Both the position numbers and the translations under genes were made by a program. The notes under the pieces are model-generated. The model was not told where the DNA came from and ran no database searches. It was given only the letters and a program-made list of their open reading frames with translations. Shown here piece by piece: positions 1-12,085 of a stretch of DNA of 64,000 nucleotides (positions are counted from its first letter, which is position 1; every line of letters starts with the position of its first letter). This DNA is from Gordionus sp. m RMFG-2023 (lineage: Eukaryota; Nematomorpha; Gordioida; Chordodea; Parachordodidae): contig NC_088775.1 in the NCBI RefSeq assembly GCF_954871325.1, forward strand, positions 76,361,561 through 76,425,560, written 5' to 3'.

Positions 1-1380
1 TTTTAGGTTGAGGATCTCTTCTTAAATGTAGTTTAACGCTTGCTTTGTTGATTGGTCCGTTTGTAAATAATTTGAGACACCTTCATAAGTCACTTTAACT
101 TGCGTAATACCGATGATCTTAATTAAATTTCCGTCATAGGCGGTAAGTTGTAATTCGGATCTTTTAACATCTCTAATACAAAGTTTTTTAGCCAATTCAT
201 GAGGTATAATGGTGTATTTGGAACCCGTGTCAACTTGCATAGTTGTTATAATATCATTCACTTTTAAAGTAGTCATAAATGCCTAATCTCACCCCAGATA
301 AATTGTTAATGTTAAAATCGTTATCATCTTTGTTTTTTGTAGAGTCGACTTTCTCTTCAACAATTTCTTCAATATTCATATTATGGTCGTTGTTGTCATA
401 TTGTATTTGATTACTCTAATAGTTGTCGCTACCTCTATAATTACTTGAATGGCTACTATAGGATTGGTAATTATTGCGATTTTGATCACCTTATTGGATA
501 TGTTTCCTCTGATTATCATGCCATGTATTATTTCTACCGTAATTAGATTGGTTATTATTGTTGTAGTTATAGTTATTATAATTCATGGTATCTAGAATTA
601 TTACAGTAATTCCTATCATAGTATCTAAAATTATTGTTATCGTAATTCTTATTTCTATTCTTATTATAATTATTATCTATATTATCATAATTTTGTTTAA
701 ATTTATCTAAAATTATTATTAGGTCTAAAATAATTATTATTGTCATTCCTGCAATTATATCTAGCAATGTTATTGGAAAAGCTTTGGTTAACTAAATCTT
801 TGTGCTCATTGTTTTTAATATTAAAGTTTCTATCTTTATCCTTCTTTTTATCGTAATTAACATAACTTATATTATCAGTATCTGATTTATTATTAATTCA
901 ATCTAATCTACTTCCTATCTCCACCATTTCATTTAAGGTTAAATTAATATTTTCACTTAATTTATATTTTATTTTGTCGTTTAAGGTAGATGTTCTTAAC
1001 TTTTCTTTTAATTTGGATAGCCTAACATACCATTCTAAATAAATTTCTAGATTTTAGCATGCTATATTTGTTAATTGAAATATTTTTATCCTGTAGGTAA
1101 AAGGTATCCTAATTTTTTAATCACTATATTAAGATTTAAAATCTCAGTATTTGAACAAATAGATTTAATATTGTCAAACACATCATCAGATAAATTAGCA
1201 AGTAAAGTATTTACTTTAACGGAGTCCGATGATGTGCTGGTCAAAATGTAGTCAAGTACCCTCTCTATATAAACCTCAGTCAGTGGTCCAATAAGCTTAG
1301 GTAAATTAAAAGGTGTATAATATTTTGTATCCATTTATTATTATCTTTTCTATAAAATATTACATGTTTGCATCCAATTT
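1..1380 (-). mobile_element. Ty3/gypsy-type LTR retrotransposon fossil, gag-protease part
   Basis: A broken retrotransposon remnant on the - strand that runs off the left edge of the window. A Gag-like segment lies near 1086-1334, followed by an Asn/Tyr-rich linker, and an aspartic protease piece near 22-276 contains the active-site signature DTGS. The order gag then protease on the - strand fits Ty3/gypsy elements. No LTR is visible within the window. The coding parts carry several breaks, so this is an old, inactive copy. Confidence 0.75.
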
Positions 1381-1742
1381 TTCTTGATGGGGGTAGGGGA
1401 TAGGCGCCTTTGATGGGGGTAGGATAATTTTTTTTTGGGGGGGGGGGGTTATCTAATTAATTTTGAGATGAAATATGACAAAATATATTGCTGTAAAAAT
1501 TAATACTTTTATTATAGACCTACTATAATACAATGATATTGCTGATCATCGACCTAATCTATATATTGCAAACAATCATATACATTATTTTTCAAATAAA
1601 ATTATCCTTTAAAATGTAATTTAAAAGTTTTAGAGATTCTTAGCAGGCTATAATAATACATTCATTGTAAATAAAGGGGTTTTTAATAGAATTCATTATC
1701 TAAAAAAGAATTTCTTTATATTTACAAAATTTTTATAGTTGA
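1381..1742. other. Gene-free stretch with G-rich tract
   Basis: No gene is visible. The stretch holds two short G-rich repeats (GATGGGGGTAGG-like, about 1386 and 1410) and a run of G near 1437-1448; the rest is AT-rich filler. Similar G-runs recur near 3740, 3833 and 23879 and look like transposon-derived or low-complexity sequence. Confidence 0.4.
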
Positions 1743-1965
1743 TAGTAATGTTGTTAAACGGCTCATTTTGAGCCGACTTTTAAAAACGGTTAACTTAATA
1801 TTTTAGCCAGAAAAATATTGCATAAGCCTAGAGGTTTCGCTTAGATATCCAAACCTTTGTTCCTTCAATAGACAAAATCTTCAGGCTTGCGTAATATTAT
1901 TCTGGATGAATAATTGAGTTAGCCGTTTTTAAAAATCGGCTAAAACGAGCCATTTAACAACACTA
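1743..1965. repeat. MITE with TGTTGTTAAACGGCTC ends, copy 1
   Basis: A short non-coding element of about 220 bp whose ends are inverted repeats of each other (TGTTGTTAAACGGCTC on the left, GAGCCATTTAACAACA on the right). A second copy in the same orientation lies at 27552-27771, sharing both ends and the internal block around ATATTnnnCAGnAAAAATATTGC. The ends resemble hAT termini. No convincing target duplication was found. It sits between the two LTR retrotransposon fossils. Confidence 0.75.
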
Positions 1966-2369
1966 ATTGGTAGTAGAGATAAAATAATTTAAGTTATTTT
2001 TTTAAAATTTATGAAATATTATTATAAAGGTGTAATTAATAATAGGATCGGTGCCGAAGGCGGCTAAAAATTTTTAAGATGGTAGGCATAGGTTTTAGAG
2101 GGGGGGTTGCATCCAATGAAAATCCTGTCTTGTAGATAATGCATCTGAGTGGCCAACAAAACTATCTAAAAATATATTTATTTATATTTTTCCCAGGATG
2201 TCTCCGGTGAATCATTCCAAACACTGCATTTCTTAATTTAATAGTAATAACCAATCTCCCATTCTATTCTATAATATCATCGACAAACACCTCTTCCCGT
2301 CGATTATAGAAATTAATAATATTTTATCTTTACGACGATCAAAGTTTCGTCAACTTTACTGAATGTGCA
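1966..2369. other. Gene-free spacer between transposon fossils
   Basis: AT-rich sequence with no recognisable gene. A short GC-richer patch near 2045-2110 contains a run of G and looks like mobile-element debris. Confidence 0.3.
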
Positions 2370-3440
2370 TTGCTATCTTTATAATATTAAATCTTGCTTC
2401 GACTCTTTTTGTAGAATATTTACTGACAATTGTATGTCAACCTTTTTACTTCGAATCTCCACAACATGTTTACAATCATAATTCTCTTCCATGTCTAATA
2501 TCGGAAGCCTTGATAATGCGTCGGCGATTACATTTTTACAACCAGGTCTAAATTCTATTATAAAATCATAAGAAGCCATATTCCAGGGCCAACGTGTCAG
2601 TAGATCACGTTTCTCCCTAAATAATCGTTCTAATGGTTTGATCAGTTCAAAGTGAAATTTTTCTACCATAAATAAATTAATGAAATTTTTAATACCAAAT
2701 AAAAGTCCTCGATTCTTTATCAATCGGAAAGTAATGTTTCTCTTATTCTATTAAAGTACGTGATGCGAACGAAATAGGTTTTGTTCTTCCGTCTACTAAT
2801 TGATGTAACAACCCAGCCCCTAATCCTGAACTAGATGCGTTGCATTCCAAAATTATAAGCAACTACGCTTTATAAGGAATTATGGTATCCTGGGAAGACA
2901 ATAACCTAATCGAAGAAATTTTGTTCATCTTTCATTCACCGCTTAGGTACTTTCACTCTCGTTAATCTATATAATCGCCCCGCTTTACTATGTAGATTAC
3001 GAATAAAACGTTCATGATTAACGAGTCTTAGAAAAATCAAAATTGTTGTACATTGTTATGTCTAGGTGCATTTCGGACAGAATACACCTTTTCTTGATTA
3101 GGATGTATACCGAATTTAACAATTATCACTACTAAAAATGAGATTTTTATAAAAATCTAACTTTCGTCAATTTAGCCTTAAGGCCAGTCATCTGTAACCT
3201 GTCTAACACGATTCGCAAATTTTCTATGTTCTCTAATCGTTTCGACTACGTCATCTAAGTAGGCACCAGTCAATTGGCAACCTTTTAACAACTCATCCAT
3301 ATATCACTGGAATATAGTAGGTACACTTGCCAATCCATTAGGCAATCATTATTAACTGAAATACCCTTTATGATTCATTATCGTTAGGAATCATGACATT
3401 TGCACATCATATGCCTGGCCTATTATATTCAATGAATTAA
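2370..3440 (-). mobile_element. Ty3/gypsy-type LTR retrotransposon fossil, RT-RNase H part
   Basis: A second broken Ty3/gypsy remnant on the - strand. The region near 2379-2723 reads as the end of the RNase H/tether segment, including the family's hallmark NVIADALSRLP, and 2750-3430 resembles reverse transcriptase in the same orientation. It precedes the gag-protease fossil on the - strand, so the two are pieces of different copies or of one rearranged copy. It carries many breaks and is old and inactive. Confidence 0.75.
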
Positions 3441-4685
3441 TTCATTAAGTTGTTTTAAAATACAATTAGAAATGCTTTTAGCAGAAAAATATTGTAAATT
3501 AATGATTCATATTAAATTTGTTGGATTTATCCACAAAAAATATAATGAAAAATATGCTCAGGTTTTCACAGCTTATTGTTAATTTGTATAAATAAAATAA
3601 TTTCAAAAAATTCTGTTCAATATTCATTTATATTTAATCGTGAACGGTGTATTAAATTTAAAAACGAAATATTTTTTTTAAAATTTGGGTTTCAAAAATC
3701 TCTCCGAGGGGCCCCGTTTGAGAGCCAAAAATTGGGGAGGGGGGGGGACTGCCTCCTACCTAGAACTTTGTATTATTGTAGGTTTTACACTAAAACCACA
3801 TTTAGAAATTAAAATACTCAGTAGCGTGATTAGGGGGGGGCGCAGGGGCTTGAGACCCCTTAAAAATTTGAAGAATCCTCGGAACATTTTAAATTTTTTT
3901 ATGCCATTAAAAAAAAGAAGGAATTTTGAAAATTATTTTAAAAAAATCCTGAGATTGTAAAGACTAGTGACACCCCTGAAAATACTTCAACAAAAGATCT
4001 TTTATTTTAACATTTAAATGAAATTTATAATTATCCAACAAGTTTGTTTAATAAATTTAAAAAATCAACATTGATTTGCAATTTATTATAAAAATTAATA
4101 ATTTAATTGCACTTATAAAATAATAATGATATAAATTTACATTAACCAATTTATCAAATTAATTACAATCATTTTAATTTTTTATAATATTTAATCCAAA
4201 AAGTAACCCATCAAACAAAAGTAAAAATGCCAAAACTATATTTTATTTACATAATTTCTCGTATTTTATTTAAATTAAAATATCTAGAAAATTGGATTTT
4301 ATTTTACATGTGTTTTTGTCCCATTATTTTACGTTCTAAAATCGATAAACCGGATAAACTACGCTTTTATATTATTATTTATAGAATACTAAATTATCAT
4401 TTACAAAATTTTATATAAAAATTAAGGCAAAAAGCAGAAAATTTTGAAAAATGCAAAGAAAATGTAAAATGATTCCACATTAGAAATCTGGAGTTCTACA
4501 AAATATTATTTGTAATTTTTTTCATGAGTGTGGTGGAACCAATGTTCCCAGCCTTTTATATGAGATGTTTTTTTAATTTATAATAAAAAATTGATGTCAA
4601 CTTTCTCTATTTATAAACTATTAAAAATTCGATTTATGCTATTTTTATAAAACTGATGTAGTAAAAATAATACTTATGCTTAGAC
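3441..4685. other. AT-rich stretch without a gene
   Basis: No gene supported. A GC-richer patch at about 3690-3860 contains long G-runs and a CAGTAGCGTGATTAGG motif near 3821, which resembles the GC-rich ends of DNA transposons seen again at 10747 and 62076. The rest is low-complexity A/T sequence; short open frames here look like chance. Confidence 0.4.
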
Positions 4686-4693
4686 ATTTCGCA

Positions 4694-6100
4694 TAGAGAT
4701 GTAAATTTCCTAAAATTGGTTCAGGGGAAATTCTAAACGGGAAAATTGGGGAAAAAAGAAAAGACAGAAAATAAAAAAATTACCTAAAAATACACTTTAA
4801 ACCTTTCAATTTTTTTTATTGAATAACTTTATTAAATTTGGGCAACTATGGAAAAATAAAATAATTAAAAAATAAAGACAATTTTTTTTGAGTATATTAA
4901 TTACAAGAAGTATGTATTATAAAATACATTTAAAATTCACGGGATGCTAATGATAGCACCAACATCTTTTTGAGATGCAATTGAAATATCATTATTATCA
5001 CTTTATACTGATAAATCGGAATCTGAACTCTTTTGATGATATCCCGAACATGATGTATTTGTGTGATCCTTTAAATGTATGCTATGCCTGATTGATATTA
5101 ATTTTTTGACTCTTACATTCTTTATTCTATTTCTCGTTTTTGAATGAATTTTTCCAAATGTTGATCCGACTCTTTATGACGAGGCACTTGAGGGTGGTAT
5201 CAAAAGACATCTTAATGCCACTTGACAAAGGGATTAATTTGAACACAACCATTTCCACCTGAGTGGTTTGGTATAGATTGAGCTCTCCCATATGCCAGCT
5301 CCTTTATAGATTACCCATAATTTTTCCAAAATCGCAATTAATTTGGCCTTAGAATTTATTAAATTTAAAGCTACTGTTAATTTCACACCTTAATATCTAA
5401 AATCCAGAAGATTTTTTGCTTAATGATATTCTTGGCAACAAAATTTCTTTCGTTTATAATATGCATCTTAACACTTTTCAAATCATTTTCATTAAAAATA
5501 AGAGTTGATGAATTGAGTTTATCTTATATATCTCAAAATATTGGTGCGACAGATAATGCAACCGAATATACTCCTAATTTTAATAGAGATTCTCCGATTC
5601 TACAGTTATAATTTCGTTATAAATTCAAAAAAGGTCAGTACAGTTCTTTGTACAATATAATACGCCTTCTTTGTTTGTCTATAAATAAACTTGAAATTGC
5701 AATTTCTAGCAAAACTTCCTTATTTTCTAAATACTTTGCAACATTATAATAAAACCTCTCCATCTTGGAGTTGGAATTTTTGAGAAAATTTGACTTTCTT
5801 TAAGTTGCCAATAGAAAAACATTAAATTTTATATATTTAATTATTTGTTTGATTTTTTTGATGATCTTTATAAAAAAACATTTGGCATAGATCTTTAATA
5901 AGCAGATTCAAGCCATGTGCGGCACATCCAATTTAAGAAGTGAGGAAAATAAAAATTATTTTAAAATATATGATATAATAAAATAAATTATAAATCATAA
6001 TTTTTGAAATAAAATATTATATATTAAATCATAATTTTTGCAATAAAAGATATTTATTTTCGGGAAAATTCGGGAAATTTTCCCTAGCTTTACATCTCTA
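4694..6100 (-). mobile_element. hAT DNA transposon (degenerate), with 8-bp target duplication
   Basis: The element starts TAGAGATGTAAATTTCC and ends with the inverted counterpart TTTACATCTCTA. It is flanked by a perfect 8-bp duplication ATTTCGCA (4686-4693 and 6101-6108). Short GGGAAA-type repeats lie just inside both ends. On the - strand, degenerate transposase pieces are readable: CAAHGLNLLIKDL near 5930-5880 (core domain) and the C-terminal dimerisation block with PPSSASS, STFGKIHSK and RNRI near 5215-5080. The N-terminal part is missing and stops interrupt the frame, so this is a dead, internally deleted hAT copy. The duplication and transposase motifs together make the family assignment firm. 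Confidence 0.88.
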
Positions 6101-6108
6101 ATTTCGCA

Positions 6109-6415
6109 TATATATCTCTGGCTTAAATTTTAATTTAAGCGTTTTTTAAAAAAATTGTTTAAATCGAGGGTTTGAGCAACACCATTTATTTTTTTAAAGA
6201 TGAGATTTCTGATAAATAATATAGATAAAAAGTGTTGCTTGAGACTAATTTGCCATAAAATTATCTTAATCTTTTTCTTAGATTGATATTTAAAAATACA
6301 TTTTATTCTACATTTTAATAATATTATCATTAAATCAAGTTCAATTTATCATATGATATTACATTGTGATTTACATGATTCTTGTTAATTTTTAATTAGA
6401 AACTTTGCATATATA
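6109..6415. other. Short gene-free spacer
   Basis: AT-rich sequence between two hAT elements. Nothing coding or structural stands out. Confidence 0.4.
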
Positions 6416-6745
6416 CATATATACAGGGTTGGGCAGTATCGCGGATATTTGTATCTAAGATACAAGATACATCTTTTTTAAAATTTTGGAAAGTATCTTG
6501 TATCCAGTATCTAAGATACATATTATTTAAACGTATTTGTATCTTAACCAACTTTGTATTCAAAAAGATACAGATACTTTAAAAAAAATTTATATTGGTT
6601 AATTTAAATAGTATTAAAATTTAAAATGATATTGTTTTAAGATTTAAATGAAAAATTTAATCAAGATTTAGATATTTTAAGATAATTTTTGATATATGAC
6701 GTTGGTCGTCATATAGCAATTTGCTAACAATTAGAACTACCATAT

Positions 6746-8171
6746 TTGAATCGTTTTATATCTGTCTATTTTAAAATTATGGAAGAAAAAAATAGAATAA
6801 TATATTTATCTTCGTCTTCAGATGATTCTTCAACCGAAAATTATAACAATAAATTTAAACTAAGCATACTTAATGGCAAATTTTTTGAAGTACTTCAAGA
6901 TGATCATAATAAAGAAACTCATCGTGACTTCGGTATTGACGAAAAAGTTATAGCAATTGTTACAGATAACGGCTCTAACTTTAAGAAAGCTTTAAAGGAG
7001 TTTAGATATTCTATGGGCTGTAGAGAATGACTTTGACATCGATGATGATGAATGTATAGAATTCGAAATCATTGAAAGTATTATTTAATACTTCTTTAAA
7101 ATTTATTATGATATTGTAAATTTTGTAAAAAATTTTATTCAAATAAAATTATTTATTTGTTTATTTAAGGGTCTAAAGAAGCCTCAATAACATTGCCTCA
7201 ACACATTCATTGTTTGTGCCATACGATAAAATTGCCACAACAGATGTCGAGAGAGTTATTAAGGATTCTCCTAACATTTCTAAAATTCATCATCCTGCAA
7301 TAGCTAAATGTACTAAGCTATGGAATGCAAATAATAGGCCTAAAACTGCAGAACTTATCAAAGCAGTTTTAGGAAAACAATTAGTTACACCTTGTTGCAC
7401 TAGATGGAATAGTTTGTATGATAGTCTTCATAGTTTATTAAAATTTAAAGGCGAACTTCCTAAATTATGTCAAAAATTAGAATTTCCTAAATTAAGAGAT
7501 ATTGAAATTCAATATTTAGAAGAATATTGCAATATAATGGCCCCATTGGCTATAGCGATTGACAAAATACAAAGTGAAATCAACTGCTATTATGGAGAAT
7601 CAGCTCAAATTTTAAATGTCGTTAAAAAAAAATTACAAATTTAATTCAAACCAATCTACAATTTTGCAAACCATTAGCTGTTGCCATAGAAAATTATTTA
7701 AATAAAAGATTTAAAAGTATATATGATTTTGATAACAATGTTAAAAGTGCATTTTTGGCAACTATTTCTCATCCCTTTTTTAAAAATCATTGGATTGATG
7801 GTGAAAAAGAAAAAAAATACCTTCAGGATTTGTTATTACATGAAGTTTTAATTGTTTTTAAAAATAATATTGAAATTAATACTTCAACAAAATCTTCAAT
7901 TGATGAAGATGATGATTACTTTTGCCTTAAAAGTACCACATCCAATTCTAATAATTCAATAAATGATATTGAAATAGAGGTACTAAATTATATGAAAGAT
8001 GACATGCGGAGTATAAATATGTTAAATAGTTATAATTATATAAAAGAAATATTTATTAAATATAACACAATATTACCCTCCTCAGCCCCCGTTGAAAGAT
8101 TATTTAGCTTTGCTAATATGGTTAATAGACCAAATCGTCAAAGATTGAACGATAAATCATTTGAAAAATAA
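6746..8171 (+). pseudogene. hAT transposase remnant
   Basis: This is the transposase of the outer hAT element, which would cut and rejoin element ends. Visible pieces, in order: an acidic Ser-rich start (6778 on); the second catalytic Asp region with IVTDNGSNF at about 6955-6985; a CxxH motif (HCLCH) near 7205-7222; a central block with TPCCTRWNSLYDSL at about 7387-7430; and the C-terminal dimerisation domain ending in SSAPVERLFSFA at about 8078-8115. The first catalytic Asp region is deleted between about 6895 and 6915, and frames change near 7025-7210 and 7644-7755. Its position just inside the hAT left end supports the identification. It cannot make a working enzyme. Confidence 0.85.
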
Positions 8172-8421
8172 TAATATTAAAAAATAATGCTGATTTATGA
8201 TGCTGATTTATTATTATTTACTAATTATATAATTATTAAATGGAATATCGCATTATCTTTTATAATAAATTTGTTATTTTCTACAATTTATTTTAAATAT
8301 TTTTTTATAAATTTATATTATAGATAAGAAATAAAGCTTTATACATTTTGATTTTGACTATTTAAAGTTTTTTAAAAAAGTATCTTGTATCTTAGATACT
8401 TTTTTCAAAAAAAATACAGCT

Positions 8422-10306
8422 CCGTGAAGTTGGCCGAACGATTGGAAGCACTAACGATGAATCATATGTCATTTTTTAGTGCTTGTTAGTGCTTCAATCC
8501 GTATAGTAGCCGAATTTAAGGAAAAAAAGTTATAGGCAAAAATAAAAATTTGTGCCAATTCACGCTTAAGAGTCGATTGGAAGCACTAACAATGAAACTT
8601 ATATCATTCTTTAGTGCTTTGTTAGTAGAGGTTAGTTTGTGCCAACTTCACGCTTAAAAATCGATTGGAAGCACTAACGATGAAACTTATATCATTCTTT
8701 AGTGCTTCGTTAGTAGAGGTTAGTGCTTCAATCCATTTTGTAGCTGAATTTATGAATAAAAAGTTATTCACGAAAAAAACAAAAATAAACAAATATTGGC
8801 GACGTGCCAAAACAAAAACTAGAGTAGTACTTAACATCCGGTTTTCGCCATTATTTAGTGCTTAATTAGTGTATTTAAATTCCGTTATTAATTTACTTAA
8901 CCGCTTTATAAAAAAAAAGTTATAAGCTAAATAAAAACTATGACGTCACGATTTAGACGTGAAGTTGGCCGAACTTTTGGAAGCACTAACGATGAAACTT
9001 ATATCATTCTTTAGTGCTTCGTTAGTATAGGTTAGTGCTTCAATCAGTTCCGTAGCCGAATTTAAGAATAAAAAGTTATTCACGAAAAAAACAAAATAAA
9101 CAAATAATGGGGACGTGCCAAAACAAAAACTATAATAGTACTAAACATCCGGTTTTCGCCATTATTTAGTGCTTATTTAGTATATTTAAATTCCGTAATT
9201 TATTTTATTAACCGTCATATGAAAAAATTGTAACACGCTAAAGAAATTTTTAGAGGTCAAATTTCGGCTAGAAAATTATGAAAGCACTAACGATGAAACA
9301 TGTATCATTTTTTAGTGCTTCGTTAGTGCTTGTTAGTGCTTCAATCCGTATAGTAGCCGAATTTAAGAAAAAAAAGTTATAAGCAAAAATAAAAATTTGT
9401 GCCAACTTCACGCTTAAAAGTCGATTGGAAGCACTAACGATGAAACTTATATCATTCTTTAGTGCTTCGTTAGTAGAGGTTAGTGCTTCAATCCATTTTG
9501 TAGCCGAATTTAAGAATAAAAAGTTATTCACGAAAAAAACAAAAATAAACAAATAATGGCGACGTGCCAAAACAAAAACTATAGGAGTTCTAAACATCCG
9601 GTTTTCGCCAGTATTTAGTGCTTAATTAGTGTATTTAAATTCCGTTATTAATTTACTTAACCGCCTTATAAAAAAAGTTATAACTAAATAAAAACTATGA
9701 CGTCATGATTTAGGCGTGAAGTTGGCCAAACATTTGGAAGCACTAACGATGAAACTTATATCATTCTTTAGTGCTTCGTTAGTAGAGGTTAGTGCTTCAA
9801 TCAGTTCCGTAGCCGAATTTAAGAATAAAAAGTTATTCACGAAATAAACAAAAATAAACAAATAATGGCGACGTGCCAAAACAAAAACTATAGGAGTACT
9901 AAACATCCGGTTTTCGCCATTATTTAGTGCTTAATTAGTATATTTATATTCCGTAATTTATTTATTAACCGTTATATGAAAAAATTGTAACACGCAAAAG
10001 AAATTTTTAGAGGTCAAATTTCGGCTAGAAAATTATGAAAGCACTAACGATGAAACATATATCATTCTTTAGTGCTTCGTTAGTAGAGGTTAGTGCTTCA
10101 ATTTTTGTAGCCGAATTTAAGAATAAAAAGTTATTATCAAAATAAACAAAATACAAATTGTTCCTTTTACAAATTTTTATTTTATTCGAAAAAATTTTAA
10201 TATTTTTATCAAAAATTTCAGTTATATTTAGATCTCATTATTCATAATATAATTATGCAGGAATTCAGTTACCCTGATTCAATATAGCAGTGCCATATCA
10301 ATACTT
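8422..10306 (+). repeat. Left foldback arm, tandem and palindromic repeats
   Basis: The arm has about eight blocks with the core GAAGCACTAACGATGAAAC, near 8446, 8580, 8668, 8980, 9282, 9427, 9738 and 10038, in a higher-order period of roughly 300 bp. Between cores lie recurring modules: a CGACGTGCCAAAACAAAAAC segment, a GGTTTTCGCCATTATTTAGTGC segment and a GACGTCA-containing segment. The arm ends in a non-repetitive 170 bp tail (about 10137-10306) that is also present inverted at 16614-16790. Open frames across it only reflect repetition of the module. Confidence 0.85.
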
Positions 10307-10860
10307 AATAGCAACAACCCAATAAAAAAAATTTAGTTTACAAATCCCAAACCAATTAATAAAATATCTTTTTTTTTAAATTTAGAAAATATAAATTTAA
10401 AATTTTTTTTTCTTCAAATATAGTTGAATATTTTATTTTGTGTATATAATAATCTATAATGACAAGTAAAAACACAATACATATAATAATAATTATAACA
10501 TACATAATGTTAATTTTGTGAGAAAATATTATATTTTAAAATTGTATTCTCGTTTTAGTTTTGAGTATAAGTGTTCGGAAATTGGCATCTTTTATTTTTA
10601 TATAAATAGAGAAAAGATAAAAATATATTTAAATTAATAGGTATAAATTTATATTAACTTTAATGGACAACCAAGTTCCAAAAAATCATGCATATGATTA
10701 TAAAAGTTTGTAAAATTGTACGTATGTACCGATTTAATATCGAAGCAGTGGCGTATCAAGGATTTTCCTATAGGGGGGGAATTTTTTCCTAATCTCCCTT
10801 AGCTGTACCTAGGCCAGCTTTCCCCCGGCCTTCGGTTTATTATTAAATGATTTATAATTG
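10307..10860. other. Unique spacer inside foldback element
   Basis: AT-rich and non-coding. Near 10747 a CAGTGGCGTATCAAGG motif followed by a G-run resembles GC-rich transposon ends found elsewhere in the window (3821, 62076), so another small element may end here. Confidence 0.35.
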
Positions 10861-11763
10861 TTTTACCTTTTTATTTATAATTTAAAGCCAAATTAAGTTA
10901 TTATTGTTAGATGAGAGTTTTTAATACCGACCTTATTTACCCCATTAACTAATCATATTCACTCCCCATATTTATTACACTTTTGATATAGATTTCGTAT
11001 TTCAATTTTTTTAGAAAATTCACGAAATAAAAAAAAGAACACAAATAAATATTCTTAAATATAATTTAAATGGTATTTACAATTTTTATTCTATTACTAA
11101 AATAATTAACCACACATGTGATTAATTAATCTAATCTATTATAAATATTTTATAATTTTTTTTACTGCCATTAAAATAATTTAAAAAAAATTTGTATTCT
11201 GAAATGTAACAAGTAAATTTATAAAATTTTGTTAATTATTATATAATGTTTTTTATTCATTTAATGACCATCAAGCCAATCGGCATTTAATAAAGAAATG
11301 ATTTAAAATAATCTTCCGTAATTTTTATATATTTAGGATGGTAGGGAAGGTAACATCTTGTAAATAATGGGGATAAATATATGGTGGGGAATCAGGCATA
11401 GCAATATCTTAAAAAATGATTAGGAAAAAAAATTACAAGGTTTACCTCGAGAAATAATTGTTAGAGAAATATTTTAAATTTTAATATGTAGCTTAATAAT
11501 AGTTCTTTAATATGACATACAAAGTAAAAATCGAAATCCCCGCAAATTCTTAATGTTTTATCAAATAAATATGATATAAATTGAGAACTGCTTATTGATA
11601 TTGGGCAAGCTTTGATCACACGCTTATTCCTTTTATTTTATTAATAATTTTTTTTTAATTAACATTTTTAATTTATAATAATCGACAATTCCAAAAATAT
11701 TTTCAATATACAAACATGAAATTAATAATAACAAGGTTTAAAAAAAAATCATAATCATTACTT

Positions 11764-12024
11764 CTAATCCTTTCCCAAAGGATGATCGGAATTTTTATTT
11801 TTATCATCGCTCTGCCCTAGCATGAGCTCTTCCATTCTTTGGACTTCCGATGATGTCCTTGAATGAGCTTGCTGTCTTATCCCACTTGTCGAGGCTTTAT
11901 CACCTGTTTCCGACAAAGGAATCCTGATTGTGTTAGCCACCGACTCTTTTGGTAATCCCGCGAGGGCATCATCGGTTCTCCTAAATCTTCTTCTTGGTAA
12001 AGATCCATTTTCCCGACTTCCCCT
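11764..12024 (-). CDS. Unrecognised coding-like exon, possibly captured gene fragment
   Basis: An open - strand frame of 86 codons ends at a stop at 11764-11766 and is preceded by an AG that could be a splice acceptor (12026-12025). The protein has a basic start (LPRRRFRRTDD), a Ser/Thr/Gln-rich middle and an acidic Met-rich stretch (RMEELMLGQSDD), and would be hydrophilic throughout. Base composition is clearly richer in G+C than the surroundings, and codon use looks like real coding sequence. I do not recognise it. It lies on the opposite strand to the transposase, inside the element, so it could be an accessory element gene or a host exon picked up by the transposon, as Mutator elements are known to do. 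Confidence 0.4.
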   Translation of the reverse strand, partial: RGSRENGSLPRRRFRRTDDALAGLPKESVANTIRIPLSETGDKASTSGIRQQAHSRTSSEVQRMEELMLGQSDDKNKNSDHPLGKD

Positions 12025-12085
12025 CTAATTCCATTTATTTTTTAAAATTAGAGCGCATTGTAAACAATGCCAGGCTATATTAAGG

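Noticed and set aside
3576-4418. Three + strand frames of 63-91 codons
   Set aside because: AT-rich or G-run-driven composition with no recognisable motif.
8622-9906. Several open frames of 66-109 codons with similar proteins on both strands
   Set aside because: They recur at every block of the foldback arms, on both strands and in the right arm too (17318-17905). They are translations of a palindromic repeat.
8422-10306. CRISPR-like spacing of repeats
   Set aside because: The units are long, palindromic and joined without unique spacers, and they reappear inverted at 16614-17959; the DNA is animal.
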